DNA of 32,534 nt from Lysobacteraceae bacterium (GTDB taxonomy: Bacteria > Pseudomonadota > Gammaproteobacteria > Xanthomonadales > Ahniellaceae). Below, piece after piece: positions 22,201-29,631 of the stretch. Positions within the stretch are counted from its first letter, which is position 1. Every line of letters begins with the position of its first letter. Made by a program: the position numbers and the translations under genes. Below the pieces are notes generated by a model. That model searched no databases and was not told where the DNA came from. It worked only from the letters and a program-made list of their open reading frames with translations. The stretch spans positions 1 through 32,534 of the forward strand of contig JAJTHZ010000163.1 in the NCBI GenBank assembly GCA_021299185.1, given 5' to 3'.

Positions 22201-23064
22201 GGCCGCGATCACCTGTTCGATGCTGACGCTCTCGCCGCTCGCGGCGACTTCGGCGCCGAGGGTCGGCAGGTCGCCGGGCACGCCGGGTGCACCGCGCAGG
22301 AGGACGGTGGGCGGGACCTCGGAAGCGGCGAGGAATCCGCCGAGGTAGAGATCGAACGGCGAGTACTGGTGGCGGACGCGCACGCTGCGGAAGCGTCCGC
22401 CGGGCAGCGCCTGCCAGTCGTTGCCGTACATCACCGAGCCATCGCTGTCGACGAACCAGCTCCAGTGGCTGCCTTCACGGCCGATCAGGTCGGTGCTGTC
22501 GGAGCCGCCCGGCGTGCGGAAGCGCACGCCGACCGCCCAGCGGTGCATCAACTCGTGGGCGATCGTGTTGAGCAGCTCCGGGTGGCGCGGGTCCGCGGGA
22601 TCGAGCGCGTAGCGCGTGACCGCCGCCATGTCGACGATGCCCTGCAGGCGACTCGGGCTGCCGTAGGCCGCGCCGTTGTCGAACACCGGCTTGCCGATGC
22701 CACGCACTTCGTTGCGCAGCGGGTTGTAGAACGCCTGCGCGTCGCCGCTGTCGAACTCGAAGGTCGTGAACACGACGATGAAGTCGTACTCGTCCGCGCG
22801 CCCCTGCAGGAAGGCGCGTGCCAGTTCCTGCCGCGGCAGCGCGCTGCCGCGCGCGTAGCTGCCCTCAAGGTCGATCACCGTGAGGTTGCCGAGATCGGAC
22901 ATGCCGACCACCGCCTTCGGCGCGCCGGCCTTCGGCACTTCCGGCTGCAGGCGCCACTCGAGGCACGTCGAGGCTTGAGGCGGCACGAACCCAAGCGGTC
23001 CTGCCGCCACCGCCGGGGCAGCCAGGGACAGCAGTGCGAGCAGGCCGAACGCGCCGCGTCTCAC
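4276..23064 (-). CDS. Giant exported mosaic protein (6,262 aa) with HExxH, CARDB, FlgD-like, propeller, FN3 and Ig-like modules
   Basis: The start is GTG at 23064, overlapping the upstream stop as GTGA, with GGAG 9 nt upstream. Residues 1-20 form a signal peptide ending APAVAA. A zinc-peptidase-like segment carries HELMH at 170-174, followed by GSHWSWFVDSDGSVMYGND; no clear third ligand is seen, so protease activity is only possible. Residues ~370-615 hold prenyltransferase/squalene-cyclase-like repeats (WLRARQRPDGRF, WLVSRQSADGGFG). Five CARDB modules follow (~630-1200), each ending like DESNN. FlgD-like Ig modules carry SPNGDG or SPNNDG at ~1213, 1906 and 2846. A propeller-like segment spans ~1290-1830 and a TolB/WD40-like one ~4250-4530. 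FN3 modules (GYRVYRNG) occupy ~3230-4200, with a discoidin-like insertion near 3850-3980. A further CARDB module is near 4560, then mixed Ig/CARDB domains, a threefold super-repeat (5027-6150), DGFES at 6169 and 6182, and a Pro-rich tail. The role is probably adhesive or structural, but this is unproven. Confidence 0.9.
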   Translation of the reverse strand: MRRGAFGLLALLSLAAPAVAAGPLGFVPPQASTCLEWRLQPEVPKAGAPKAVVGMSDLGNLTVIDLEGSYARGSALPRQELARAFLQGRADEYDFIVVFTTFEFDSGDAQAFYNPLRNEVRGIGKPVFDNGAAYGSPSRLQGIVDMAAVTRYALDPADPRHPELLNTIAHELMHRWAVGVRFRTPGGSDSTDLIGREGSHWSWFVDSDGSVMYGNDWQALPGGRFRSVRVRHQYSPFDLYLGGFLAASEVPPTVLLRGAPGVPGDLPTLGAEVAASGESVSIEQVIAAEGVRLPSAADAQKSFRAGLVLLKRPGEALPPRLLAQLERVRVSFQQRFTAMTGGRGTLRFGSLPRSGLAPGLPQVVQPSALRDGEFVLAAGLDWLRARQRPDGRFEDDPATVLRDTAYAVMALAELAPGDPAIARARTFLAAAPVATLEEYAWRAAGLPADRALSLQAVQALGNAGGFRLARGLEPGVLDTQIGVDLLGRENPNPQSWAWYVERSEAWQAADGAFGLHPGGVGSLRGTALSIANLAMVDPTGPRASGIRDRARTWLVSRQSADGGFGTSLTESLEVFARQPAIRLPSTPYERLRGWLRNRQGTGGDFGGSVYATSLALLALTRDGAPNLAVAGALQFDPAQPVEGAIVRVVAVVENRGGGAAPASVVRFFDGVPDAGGQPIGGPVAVPALEVGARSIAVVLLDTRGRTGTRNIHAQVDAAGTIAESSETDNVTSSPLVVAPAPPGVELALAASELVVTPPRIERAPVELVVTGVLRNLGRAAANGVLLRASLDSVPPVMLAEARVDVSASGNAPFELRFVRDVASGFRLRVEADAAREFAEADESDNTLLRDVPAGQGVDLVVPAAGLSVALAGPPVAGRIAPIRVAVENRGASDAPPAALRVTVIVSGERVVLPVQVLQVAAGGRETREFPWTPRASGAVTIEAEVDPAGAIAELDETNNRGSLDLTVAAASGIDLAIDDARLDLDPATPREARPLVARTRIRNLGVDAAPATIAALFAGDPRLAGRELARTGVPALPAGGSQDVEMAVSALDLRGDTTFYVQADAGAAVAEADESNNLALRTAPVLALADLAVALADVELDPSRPVPGEDATARIRVRNLGQQDAASFTVRLEEIGAGSVLVAPPRSVDGLPAGASTELTWTWRFGLDPAPRALRIEVDAVAAVAETREDNNRLDVPLSLQDGNVFASQRWFSPNGDGIKDDLRVAWRLAAAEPVRIEVRNAAGQTVRRFATVTLARGEATWDGRNDRGRVVPDGDYAIDVRGASERRIGAVDATVDTNRSTVVEAIDTPRSRLVALPPAIPPDVGGWRFAPDGAASRFAVFALGARPPPGISPPRYVGLYRSDTLFPALQPVLSQEWVQRYTASRGEYAGEARAFWFVPDGQRVLVLLRTEVAFGPYRHVFAVTRADAVDNPTLLGAPQVFPQGGVPYVEGFIDASTALVRWPTPTGVERRLLDIRSGVTTPFANDVPLAAAVHAVFGQGVVLRMPDADGERWLFAPRDGSTPRELGTWRGAVLSPDRRAIAGIRENGPTQSVWLAALDGTAPRRLAAVERTPFEFAADDLRFPDQLTMSWIARAGELLVVDAAAPRALFFSSAGESLGEVPLPVRHEPLGVPDPGSIPVGSANGVHRGRSTFQTVEGCNGSPSWLAEHPVHQWFDAASERLSLGVARNLAVRRKDSEIGEWIPAVDEAGISWLDVDLFAGIAGEGEGMAPAWMFADGSRVGCDGSLWSAGGQRLRERWDLAQQVLAAAPLDDALLLSPGSDPANGPSGGRVLGSFLNLPTVLRVENLGRTMRLFGLAADRQFDRWELEWAHAATPTQWQSITEPSPTEVLADDFHYWTPPEPGTYQVRLRTFDRAGNSRTSVVQVVSAFGADVGRVVAAPRAISPNGDGVQDVMRVDFEVRRAATIRVEIRDAGGQPLRTYVRAFGAAETGPATWAWDGRSDAGDTVPDGRYTLWINEQRLPIVVDTRAPVGEPRIRAPSEASAGRHAAVQLAPPGRAAVADANLAGLALEFRQGADWQTLRELTPGTAVVEIAIEDYANRTFRLRASDLAGNRSLFQLGAAREEINITERIGLSRARPGERRPLLQRYGFYVAPTDPARLRPSRYFLAQPPDLDRLEVSATVPNLVELEYQTAAVDVAPQWQVRATATLDGGGAATCGEIGVSPADCLLESPPQHWQYLRVVGDPEALAAARPFLARVVGRRVDGTRVASEPIRFEPDSLAVGLLCPDDTSSNAARLPAAVRESLLRSAGLASGDTTAAMRFVAHDLVLPDGLRAIERITVGAVLDGAQVLAQESGGALVLLSAAALAEIEAGEAAQRPTIAIVRLRTRFDEARAAAARVTKCVVTVPPGGAELVAGVEPVPGAECAALPSDAVRLKVGTASEGSSTAIARIVVHARDPATGIEALLLDRAYAPAVSIGWFRRLPLTLDLDTRALPVGAAEAIVRVERGRGRGLEMLDAVPFDVDRVIGQAQIFEPLAGARICAVRPQPLQPLTVPLVGAVDGGNPGVVFYRLGVGEGAAPLAWEESVEATGPKNGPLGSVAVEGRRPSGAFRIDGAATLRVRAWDWSGAQVCARRTVRIDSLLDAEEQPGNGPGPVLSVTSTGPVLGLSGRGRFQRIRLPYRVGERVDFRLTLHALAEPGNLASMLVDAPLATVQEGFAQPPALEIAWDGVLGGQPLAEGLHGLRLIMRDECGFEKTFEYRLRVDRTPPTAGISQPTSGATVGGIAIDVRGTVDDPRLARWQVLAGSTGAGSVLAPVADGTTAVVPAGRLGSWSRGSLSGAATIALVAEDALDNITRVDVPIVLNAPSRLLASATLLPSAFSPNNDGVRDATRLDVVLSRAVRATVRVLDDANAPVRVLADDVAVAAGAASWAWDGRGAGAQPVADGAYRIELQLVDAAQPASTEAHAFAVDVDTAPPRLLPLPDARAFVPGGRGVGVSIVEPRLENYQVALRRDDSGTELARDTGTAARDVVLADADALAEVAHRLVGTASDRAGNVGQIDHRFVVDRTAPDLAFATPADEAVLRRGGNVAVSGSITDTNLERWDLRLERAGAAAVALAGGTAAVPAGGAIHGWLVQQPDGPARLVLTAVDRAGNRTTIERAVVIDGTPPVASITAPASGAAVRDRLRVEGTADDPHFASYRIALAPAAGAGAGQFSDLFDGEAAVVGGRLFEATLTRPEGDYVLRLTVEDRAGWTSSASVPLRIDTQPPPAPTGLVATPVANRDVALDWSDVVADDLAGYRVYRNGVALPGLPTQSSLLDALAPEGRQRYAVAAVDRAGNESARSAPVDVVLDRTPPAIALVDPQDGAQVAGLLAINGRIVATGDLAGWRLQVTPDGGGAAVLLAEGTQEREDGTLATWDTRSLPDLSVHRLLLEAADRSGNRASVEARVTVDNGPPAPPVGLVASANGRDISLDWSPNTESDLLGYLVYRDGVLLTAGDAPPPDLRPFAIAADQWLDEGVGDGTRRYRVRAIDRAGNLSEPSAEAVVELDTTAPRVSWVEPLPGQRFDRAIRLRVQSPDVDVAEVVFAWRPPGGAWTTIGAPLNAAPWVVEWAPQGLAFGEYEVRALARDVGGRVDPTPPVLAVRFADLTPPDPPSDVRARADGLRIRTTWQGSPSADVASYRVHRGPGATGPLIAELPASARAHEDDALGKWDVVRSVVAVDAEGNRSEAPPASPARIFTLSLADPFTPVATPSIRVEGRSPAAGTASLSVGAAPPVGPQPVGADGRFAFDGVPLAAGENRLVVHVTDADGNRSVAAEAIVDRANLPQAPAPVSVSVAARTATVTWAPRPPDEAIGYRVYRNGTAVRGDEDTPLLTATGISVTAPSRAIDDDPATAVDIDPGYDGRIDGGAVIELRAPAVANIVGLRLLASESSRRIVAADIEAWSGRRWVRVGAFADNDEVQRFVPFEIVYRTQRVRFILREVPPLVGGAIAELDLVRRPLAAASPLVVDVPDGRHAFAVSAVERFAFEGPLAQAAPVDVGDAEPPQPVALSGSVAGSDVVLQWTASASTDVAAYWVRRDGRDIARVAASAERRYVDAARPNGSFDYTVVAVDAFDNASAPSNTVRLAVSAALPGAPQWISLQALPEGRAVQLAWQPGAGTPTADYVVERADAAAGPFAPLATQAATTFRDAPLVDGRTYHYRVTPRDAAGNRGAASEVRAIVPRDSTPPAPPVLDLPLPPGTTYLTRSTTVGVCGSAEPDARLTLSSDRGAQAQAVAAPGWSARTWPAGLQTAGEAAASPDGRLLFVSEFARGSVVIDLDTGAEVARSTATALLASVSADARAIWYVGYSGARIRRLDARTLDSTDFSEAFDLVSRLEASPDGRRLLVVGRRIGDAEEAAWLVDTQSAAVTLLAAAGAIDSSARFHWSPDGARVLFRDPVRSIVVALAVDGTRQETPLGSGTRAVHWAADGSRVLALANDGTTSSVAEIELGSGASTTRLTFPARVDDFAVDPRGRVVALPSAQRIDLVDLSTGSILSTEPAGSIVDWTRGHRLVVMRDGVRVIDAPGGFCVRALPVVAGTQRIQAMARDAAGNQGTASLPVTVTVDAGALPDLAIGANDLRIAPAAGRVGDAFTALVTVRNRGTVEAPPAPVVLRLANPAGLERTLPPRSTGAIEAGGSRTVEFGLGALDAAGTWTVRAVVDGGNAIVESDESNNTAQRGVAVSAAGAPLLEVALRGDLLAPGVALRGTVTATNPGAPFDGDLRVQVLDAGGEAIADVLQVAVPALGFAQRREFAIEWPSTGRPGGAYRLRALLRGSDGTTVAATEAAFAIDGWRVIDLDWVAPTPSVARGSVVPARSRIVFRAGNQELRDATLRLQAIAPGGTTLLSVDRVLGTLRPGFEGVVPFDVPTTGMPPGVLQLTARLSAGAFERVAERSLTVLDPASPPLLSGLLALEPDAAVQLGRDAVLRWSVRNGGTAALSQVEMRLRVIGQGGADALVRTAGGDLAPAGTLERAEDLAAVALALGAYRAVLEARLPTDAAGTWRLLAARSLPVTDGEPPVIDAIEPDGTRPVAPPWVLRARVLDRHAGVDAVEAQVDGGEWFALFGSVDGRYAASAPPLADGSHVWRLRATDRHGNRAETATRTFVVDGTPPVVAISGVVDGQLGRDPVTPSITITDTNPDPSSDLLRLDGQPYVSGTPVDGEGPHVLLARAIDRAGNRTERIVRFTIDRTAPPLQFLAPVDGSATASTSVNARLSSEPGARVVLQVGAYTAEQVAAGDGQVLFAGVPLQLGGNLLRARATDPAGNSSPERSVAVTRTDGGGSGLVGTIQAPPAVDRGSDLSIAVQVRNPGASAIAQQRFRLQAFGAGGTLLLQAREFVRDLPPGGTVDESVQWATTAWPLGQAALSLDAQIGGNWQQIDAAVVQVVDGMAPALVVVSPAADAVVRNRVRVEARATDPGGVPPRVRARIDLGDWIDLLQDPGDAARFTRELLPLAEGAHRLDVEARDDADNATTVSARSFVVDDTAPSIAFGGIADGAVSNAASVTPTVSVIDANPGTLVATLDGQPWSSGTAVTGEGAHQIDATATDRAGNAASAMLRFVLDRTAPSIEFTAPPAGAVVPVDRVTVSGRTEAGATVRVARGAYSVQLTADAEGRFVAVDVPLVLGDNLIVAQATDVAGNVGTESGRSVRHVPNAGATLEATLAVTPTEGEPGATPQAAWTLRNPGSAAVTGLPVRLTFQRVGVATPEVVQNLSVTLAPAASMPGSAGLSTAGRPLGAHEAVLEAEYTAIDGTRAWTRIASAPFAIVDRTPPTVTLVAPAAGSAHGVEVAVVADAVVALSAVSRVEARLSGGPWVALNPLPATPSRFSGSVPTTIEGAATLEVRAIDAADQVGVAPPRALTIDRTPPQVTIGNVPPEDPPVNVPVQPTVTAQDATATTLALTLDGQAYTQGTPITADGAYVLRAVATDAAGNSAEAEARFRIDRTPPVVTIAQPAPGTQTPLATILVAGQTEPRAAVRVIAGATQRDVTADELGAFSVPDLPLVLGSNTISAAARDRAGNQGAPANVVVVRTGAPAPTLLGSIDLVAKTWEAGQPLPVPTTLRNTGTVAANGARFRVLVQSVDGAVPVAAASTSADLAAGATIQRSFDFATNAWPQNELRLLLQHDRGTVEVPDWVLLDDHVIALTGSCFQGRLFADGFESGATPRVFGDGFESCSGVALPVRPALAEPKRGSAPSEGAVATAPDLPPLPPRPEPTHVGAPGPRPPSPPPAGVAPIVGVVSPRPASDPES
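4510..4564 (-). other. Tandem DGFES C-terminal motif (putative sorting or processing tag)
   Basis: Near the C-terminus of the giant protein, the motif occurs twice, 13 residues apart: LFADGFESG with D at 6169 and VFGDGFESC with D at 6182. A Pro/Ala-rich tail of about 75 residues follows. From memory, short F-x-D/N-GF-E/D motifs are common near the C-termini of secreted proteins in Lysobacterales. A sorting function is inferred, not shown. The second copy carries a Cys directly after FES, and the upstream SCFQG adds another Cys, so a disulfide across the motif is conceivable. Confidence 0.45.
4597..7986 (-). repeat. Three tandem ~375-codon super-repeats in the giant gene
   Basis: Units begin at residues 5027 (DGEPPVIDAI), 5400 (DGMAPALVVV) and 5780 (DRTPPTVTLV). 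They are spaced 1,119 and 1,140 bp apart and all lie in the same codon phase. Each has the same order: an Ig-like domain, a second Ig-like domain with LDGQ(P/A)(Y/W)..GT and a DRAGN- or DAAGN-type ending, a third with a (L/V)LG.N motif near its end followed by D.AGN, and a CARDB-like spacer. The copies have clearly diverged at protein level, so this is an old duplication rather than a recent expansion. Confidence 0.7.
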
Positions 23065-23567
23065 GGCACCTGCTCCGGCACCACCACCGGCTCCGTTTCG
23101 ATCCAGCCGGGTCGCGGCCCCATCGCTTCGATCGAGCGGCTACGCAACGCGACGGGGTCGAAAGACGCGCCGACCGCGACGCGCACCTGCAACGATGACG
23201 CCCTGCCGTCGTCGATCGCGAACACGGCGGACTGTCCTTCGATGCGCGCCAGGCGCACCTCAGGATCAGCGGCAGGATCGCCGACGCAGCGCAGGACGGC
23301 GCGGCGCCCGTCGTCGAGCACGGCACACGCGGTGTCGGCTGCGATCGAGCGCAAGAGCCACGTCGTGGACGGCGGCCCGCCATCGGCCGACGTCGCGAAG
23401 GCCGAGAAAGACACGCAGGCGGCCGTCGCGGCGAACATCCACGCGGCACGGCGAGCCCAGTCAGCCCGAGACCCCCGGGCGCCCTTCCCTGTTGCGCATG
23501 ACCATCCTTCCCCTGGCAGCGTCGTTCCGCGCTGCCGTCCGTCCTTGCGGGCCTGCCCCCCCGGCAC
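23061..23567 (-). CDS. Small exported protein of unknown function, first gene of the giant-protein operon
   Basis: The frame encodes up to 168 residues from a GTG at 23567, about 34 nt below the inferred transcription start. The only later in-frame candidate I see is the ATG at 23438 (125 aa), but that would remove the basic RADWARRAAW stretch in front of the hydrophobic segment MFAATAACVSFSAFA. I therefore keep the longer form with moderate confidence. The arrangement of a basic n-region, hydrophobic core and AFATSADGG looks like a signal peptide. The mature part has two Cys flanking a short strand (CAVLDDGRRAVLRC) that could form a disulfide. I recognise no family. The stop overlaps the giant gene's GTG by 4 nt (GTGA), so translation of the two is probably coupled and a helper or chaperone-like role is possible. 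Confidence 0.6.
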   Translation of the reverse strand: MPGGQARKDGRQRGTTLPGEGWSCATGKGARGSRADWARRAAWMFAATAACVSFSAFATSADGGPPSTTWLLRSIAADTACAVLDDGRRAVLRCVGDPAADPEVRLARIEGQSAVFAIDDGRASSLQVRVAVGASFDPVALRSRSIEAMGPRPGWIETEPVVVPEQVP

Positions 23568-23876
23568 GCCTCGTTGCGATCACCTTGCGCAGGCGGTAGC
23601 GATGCGGAGGCTAAGTGCCGCGCGTCGTGTTGTCAATCGAGTGCCGGCCGGACCCCGGTACGAGGCCACACGCCCATCGACCGGCAGGGCGCGTTGCGAC
23701 GGTCGGGACGCCGCAACTGCCAGGCCCCGGCGCCGGCGCCTCGGCTTCGACGTCGTCCTCGCCGACCCGTTCAGCCGTGCGGCCGCCGCAATACGGCGGA
23801 CCCTCTGATGGTCTGACGGCGCCAGCGGTCTGCAGCGGCACCGCGATGCTAGTCTGACCCGCTTCATTCCGGCCCT
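23568..23876. other. Divergent intergenic region between the giant-protein operon and the MFS gene
   Basis: This 309-bp gap contains the minus-strand promoter described separately. On the plus strand a TAGTCT (23850-23855) could serve as a -10 box for the transporter gene, but no convincing -35 box stands 16-18 nt upstream. I see no RNA gene, no riboswitch-like structure and no intrinsic terminator here. Confidence 0.4.
23608..23636 (-). promoter_or_regulatory. Sigma70-type promoter of the giant-protein operon
   Basis: On the minus strand a perfect -35 box TTGACA (complement of 23631-23636) is followed by a 17-nt spacer and TAGCCT (complement of 23608-23613) as the -10 box. Transcription would start near 23601, leaving a leader of about 34 nt before the GTG at 23567. 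The position just upstream of a three-gene overlapping operon fits. No operator-like palindrome is evident around it. Confidence 0.6.
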
Positions 23877-25133
23877 TTGCTGCGCTTGGACGCTTCCGCC
23901 GCCCCCCACCCCACCACCCCACCCCGCCGCGCCGCCGTCGTGTTCGTCTTCGTGACGGTGGTGCTGGACCTGCTGGCGCTGGGGATCATCACGCCAGTGC
24001 TGCCGCAACTGGTGCGCGGGTTCGTCGGTGGGGACCATGCGCAGGCGGCGCTGTGGGTGGGCCTGTTCGGGACGGTGTATGCACTGGCGCAATTCTTCTG
24101 CTCGCCGGTGCAGGGCGCGCTGTCGGACCGCTTCGGGCGGCGGCCGGTGATCCTGCTGTCCAACCTGGGCCTGGGGCTGGACTTCGTGCTGATGGCGCTG
24201 GCCAACACGCTGCCGCTGCTGTTCCTGGGCCGCGTGGTGGCCGGGGTGACCGCGGCCAGCGTGAGCACGGCGAATGCCTACCTGGCCGATGTCACACCGC
24301 CGGAGGGCCGCACGCGCGCCTTCGGCCTGCTGGGCGCGGCCTTCGGGATCGGTTTCGTGGTGGGGCCGGCGCTGGGTGGCGTGCTGGGCGAGATCGACCT
24401 GCGCGCGCCGTTCTGGGTGGCGGCGGGGCTGTCGCTGTGCAACTTCCTTTACGGCTGGTTCGTGCTGCCGGAATCGCTGCCGCGCGAACGCCGCACGCCG
24501 CGGGTCGACTGGCGGCGCGCGCATCCGGCCGGCGCGCTGCGGCTGCTGCGTGGATACCCGCAGGTGACGGGGCTGGCGTCGCTGCTGTTCCTCGGCGCGC
24601 TGGCGCACTACGCGCTGGTGGCGACCTTCGTGCTGTATGCCGACTACCGCTACGGCTGGGGCGAGGCCACCGTGGGCTGGGTGCTGGCGGCGATCGGCGG
24701 GCTCAATGCGGCCGTGCGCGGCGTGCTGGCCGGCGTGGTGGCCAGGCGCTTCGGCGAGCGGCGCGCCGTGCTGTGGGGCCTCGGCTGCGGGCTGGCCGGG
24801 TTCGCGTTGATGGGGCTGGCGCCGTCCGGTGCGCTGTTCCTGCTCGGCGTGCCGCTGCTGGCCCTGTGGGGCCTCGGCACGCCGGCGCTGCAGTCGCTGG
24901 TCTCCATGCGCGTGCCGGATGCGGAACAGGGCCGGCTGCAGGGTGCGCTGACCAGCCTGTCGTCGGTGGCCGGCATCTTCGGGCCGTGGATGTTCGGCAC
25001 GGTGTTCGCCCGCTTCGTGGGCGCCGACGCCTGGGCGGACCTGCCGGGCGCGCCGTTCCTGCTCGCCGCCGGCCTGCTGGGGCTGGCCTTCGGCGTGGCG
25101 CTGCGGGTGGCGCGCAAGCCCGGCGCCGCGTGA
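23877..25133 (+). CDS. MFS transporter of the Tet/TCR (DHA1) type
   Basis: The product is a 418-residue inner-membrane protein with about 12 predicted membrane segments, starting after a short Pro/Ala-rich cytoplasmic N-terminus. Motif A of the major facilitator superfamily is clear in the first cytoplasmic loop ([20 protein letters not shown]). The segment [28 protein letters not shown] and the following [13 protein letters not shown] (motif C-like) match the TCR/Tet drug:H+ antiporter branch. The likely activity is proton-coupled efflux of a small molecule; the substrate cannot be read from sequence, and tetracycline resistance should not be assumed. The start is TTG at 23877, as no ATG lies near the 5' end; a later GTG within [11 protein letters not shown] would cut into the first helix. 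The SNF2 gene follows after 49 bp on the same strand, so co-transcription is possible. Confidence 0.85.
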   Translation: MLRLDASAAPHPTTPPRRAAVVFVFVTVVLDLLALGIITPVLPQLVRGFVGGDHAQAALWVGLFGTVYALAQFFCSPVQGALSDRFGRRPVILLSNLGLGLDFVLMALANTLPLLFLGRVVAGVTAASVSTANAYLADVTPPEGRTRAFGLLGAAFGIGFVVGPALGGVLGEIDLRAPFWVAAGLSLCNFLYGWFVLPESLPRERRTPRVDWRRAHPAGALRLLRGYPQVTGLASLLFLGALAHYALVATFVLYADYRYGWGEATVGWVLAAIGGLNAAVRGVLAGVVARRFGERRAVLWGLGCGLAGFALMGLAPSGALFLLGVPLLALWGLGTPALQSLVSMRVPDAEQGRLQGALTSLSSVAGIFGPWMFGTVFARFVGADAWADLPGAPFLLAAGLLGLAFGVALRVARKPGAA

Positions 25134-25182
25134 AGACGCCGGCGGGCGCCGGGACGGCTCGCGCGGAACACAGAGTGGTGCG

Positions 25183-28533
<3,351 letters not shown>

Positions 28534-28563
28534 GCGGGGGTTTGCGGCCGCACAGCGGCGATA

Positions 28564-28960
28564 TCGCCCGCAAGCGGGCTCCTACGGGAATCGGCCGCCT
28601 TTCGTAGGAGCGCGCTTGCGCGCGACCGGCGCCGCGCATCGCGGCGAGGATGCAGGTGGCGGTCGCCCGCAAGCGAGCTCCTACGGGAATCGCGTGGCTT
28701 TCGCAGGAGCGCGCTTGCGCGCGACCGGCACCGCGCACACCGCGGCGAGCATGCAGGTGGCGGTCGCCCGCAAGCGGGCTCCTACGGGAATCGCATGCCT
28801 TTCGTAGGAGCGCGCTTGCGCGCGACCGGCACCCCGCACACCGCGGCGAGCATGCAGGTGGCGGTCGCCCGCAAGCGGGCTCCTACGGGAATCGCGTGGC
28901 TTTCGTAGGAGCGCGCTTGCGCGCGACCGGCGCGCCGCGCATCGCGGCGGGGATCTTGTT
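28564..28960. repeat. Tandem array of four ~100-bp REP-doublet units
   Basis: Four copies start at 28564, 28663, 28764 and 28865, with periods of 99, 101 and 101 bp. Each unit contains two small palindromic elements in opposite orientation: CCCGCAAGCGGGCTCCTAC and GTAGGAGCGCGCTTGCGCGC, joined by a short AT-richer linker and a GCGGCGAG..TGCAGGTGGCGG spacer. The GTAGGAGC tail with a following hairpin is the layout of REP sequences in Lysobacterales and Pseudomonas, and paired inverse copies resemble a BIME. The array lies between convergent 3' ends, so it may also act in transcription termination or mRNA protection. No RAYT transposase gene is in the window. Most differences between copies are single bases. 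Confidence 0.85.
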
Positions 28961-28972
28961 TCGGCCGCCTGC

Positions 28973-29560
28973 TCAGTCGCGCTTCGTGGTGTCGACCGGA
29001 TTCGTGCCCGCCGCCTGCCCCAGCAGCTGGTTGACCTCGATGAAGTTGCCGTCTGGGTCGAACACTGCGGTGAACATGACCGGGATCGTGGTGCCGTTCG
29101 GGCCGGGGTACTCGATGCGGGTGGGTTCGGTGTGCACGCGCACGCCCGGCAGGGCCTTGATCGTGGGCCAGCGGGCGTCGAGGTCCTTGGCGTTGAAGAC
29201 CAGGATCGCGTCACCCGGCATCGCGCGCTCGAACACCGGCGCCGGTTGCGGACCGATGTCGAGCCGCTGCATCAGGCCCAGCGCACCGATGAAGGTGTCG
29301 TTGGCGCGCAGCAGGACCAGCCGAACGGTGGCCGGCTTCTCGCTGCCGTCGGGGTTCTTGCCGCCGCCGATGCGCTGGTCGTAGATCACCTTCATGCCGA
29401 GGCCGTCGCGGTACAGCGGCAGCGAGGCGTCGATGTCGCGCACCACCAGGGTGGTGCGCCGCAGGTCGACCGGGATGCGCTCGGCCTCGGGCACCGGCTC
29501 GGCGCGCGCGGCGGAAGGAACCAGCAGTCCGCACAGGGCGGCAAGCAGCAAGGCGCGCAT
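28973..29560 (-). CDS. Exported VOC-fold (glyoxalase/bleomycin-resistance-like) protein
   Basis: The product of 195 residues starts at ATG 29560, with GGAG 6 nt upstream. It opens with a Sec signal peptide (MRALLLAALCGLLVPSAARA, cleavage before EPVP), so it should act in the periplasm, which is unusual for this mostly cytoplasmic superfamily. The mature part shows paired beta-alpha-beta-beta-beta modules: RTTLVVRDIDASLPLYRDGLGM at the first module and AVFDPDGNFIEVNQLLG closing the second. The Glu of FIEVNQ is in the usual metal-ligand place, while the first module lacks the ligand His of glyoxalase I (VVRD). A dioxygenase, lyase or binding role cannot be chosen. A longer frame reaches upstream to 29704 but would bury the signal peptide. 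Confidence 0.8.
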   Translation of the reverse strand: MRALLLAALCGLLVPSAARAEPVPEAERIPVDLRRTTLVVRDIDASLPLYRDGLGMKVIYDQRIGGGKNPDGSEKPATVRLVLLRANDTFIGALGLMQRLDIGPQPAPVFERAMPGDAILVFNAKDLDARWPTIKALPGVRVHTEPTRIEYPGPNGTTIPVMFTAVFDPDGNFIEVNQLLGQAAGTNPVDTTKRD

Positions 29561-29588
29561 CACCGGCTCCACGCGCCGGAACGGCCGG

Positions 29589-29617
29589 CGCCCGGCGGCA
29601 TCCTCGCCGTCCGGGCG
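29589..29617 (-). terminator. Stable hairpin between the YqaE-like and VOC genes
   Basis: On the minus strand CGCCCGG-a-CGGC pairs with GCCG-CCGGGCG around a 6-nt loop, an 11-bp stem with one bulged A. No U-run follows, so it is not a classical intrinsic terminator. It sits 15 nt below the YqaE-like stop and could attenuate read-through or stabilise the upstream mRNA. Confidence 0.35.
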
Positions 29618-29631
29618 CGGTCTGGCAAGCC

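Noticed and set aside
23877-25133. Naming the MFS gene tetA or calling it tetracycline resistance
   Set aside because: The similarity is to the wider TCR/DHA1 branch. The substrate cannot be inferred from the visible motifs and no tetR-like regulator is present.
28564-28960. Possible CRISPR array
   Set aside because: There are only four units, the whole ~100-bp unit is conserved including the would-be spacers, and no cas genes are near. REP doublets explain it better.
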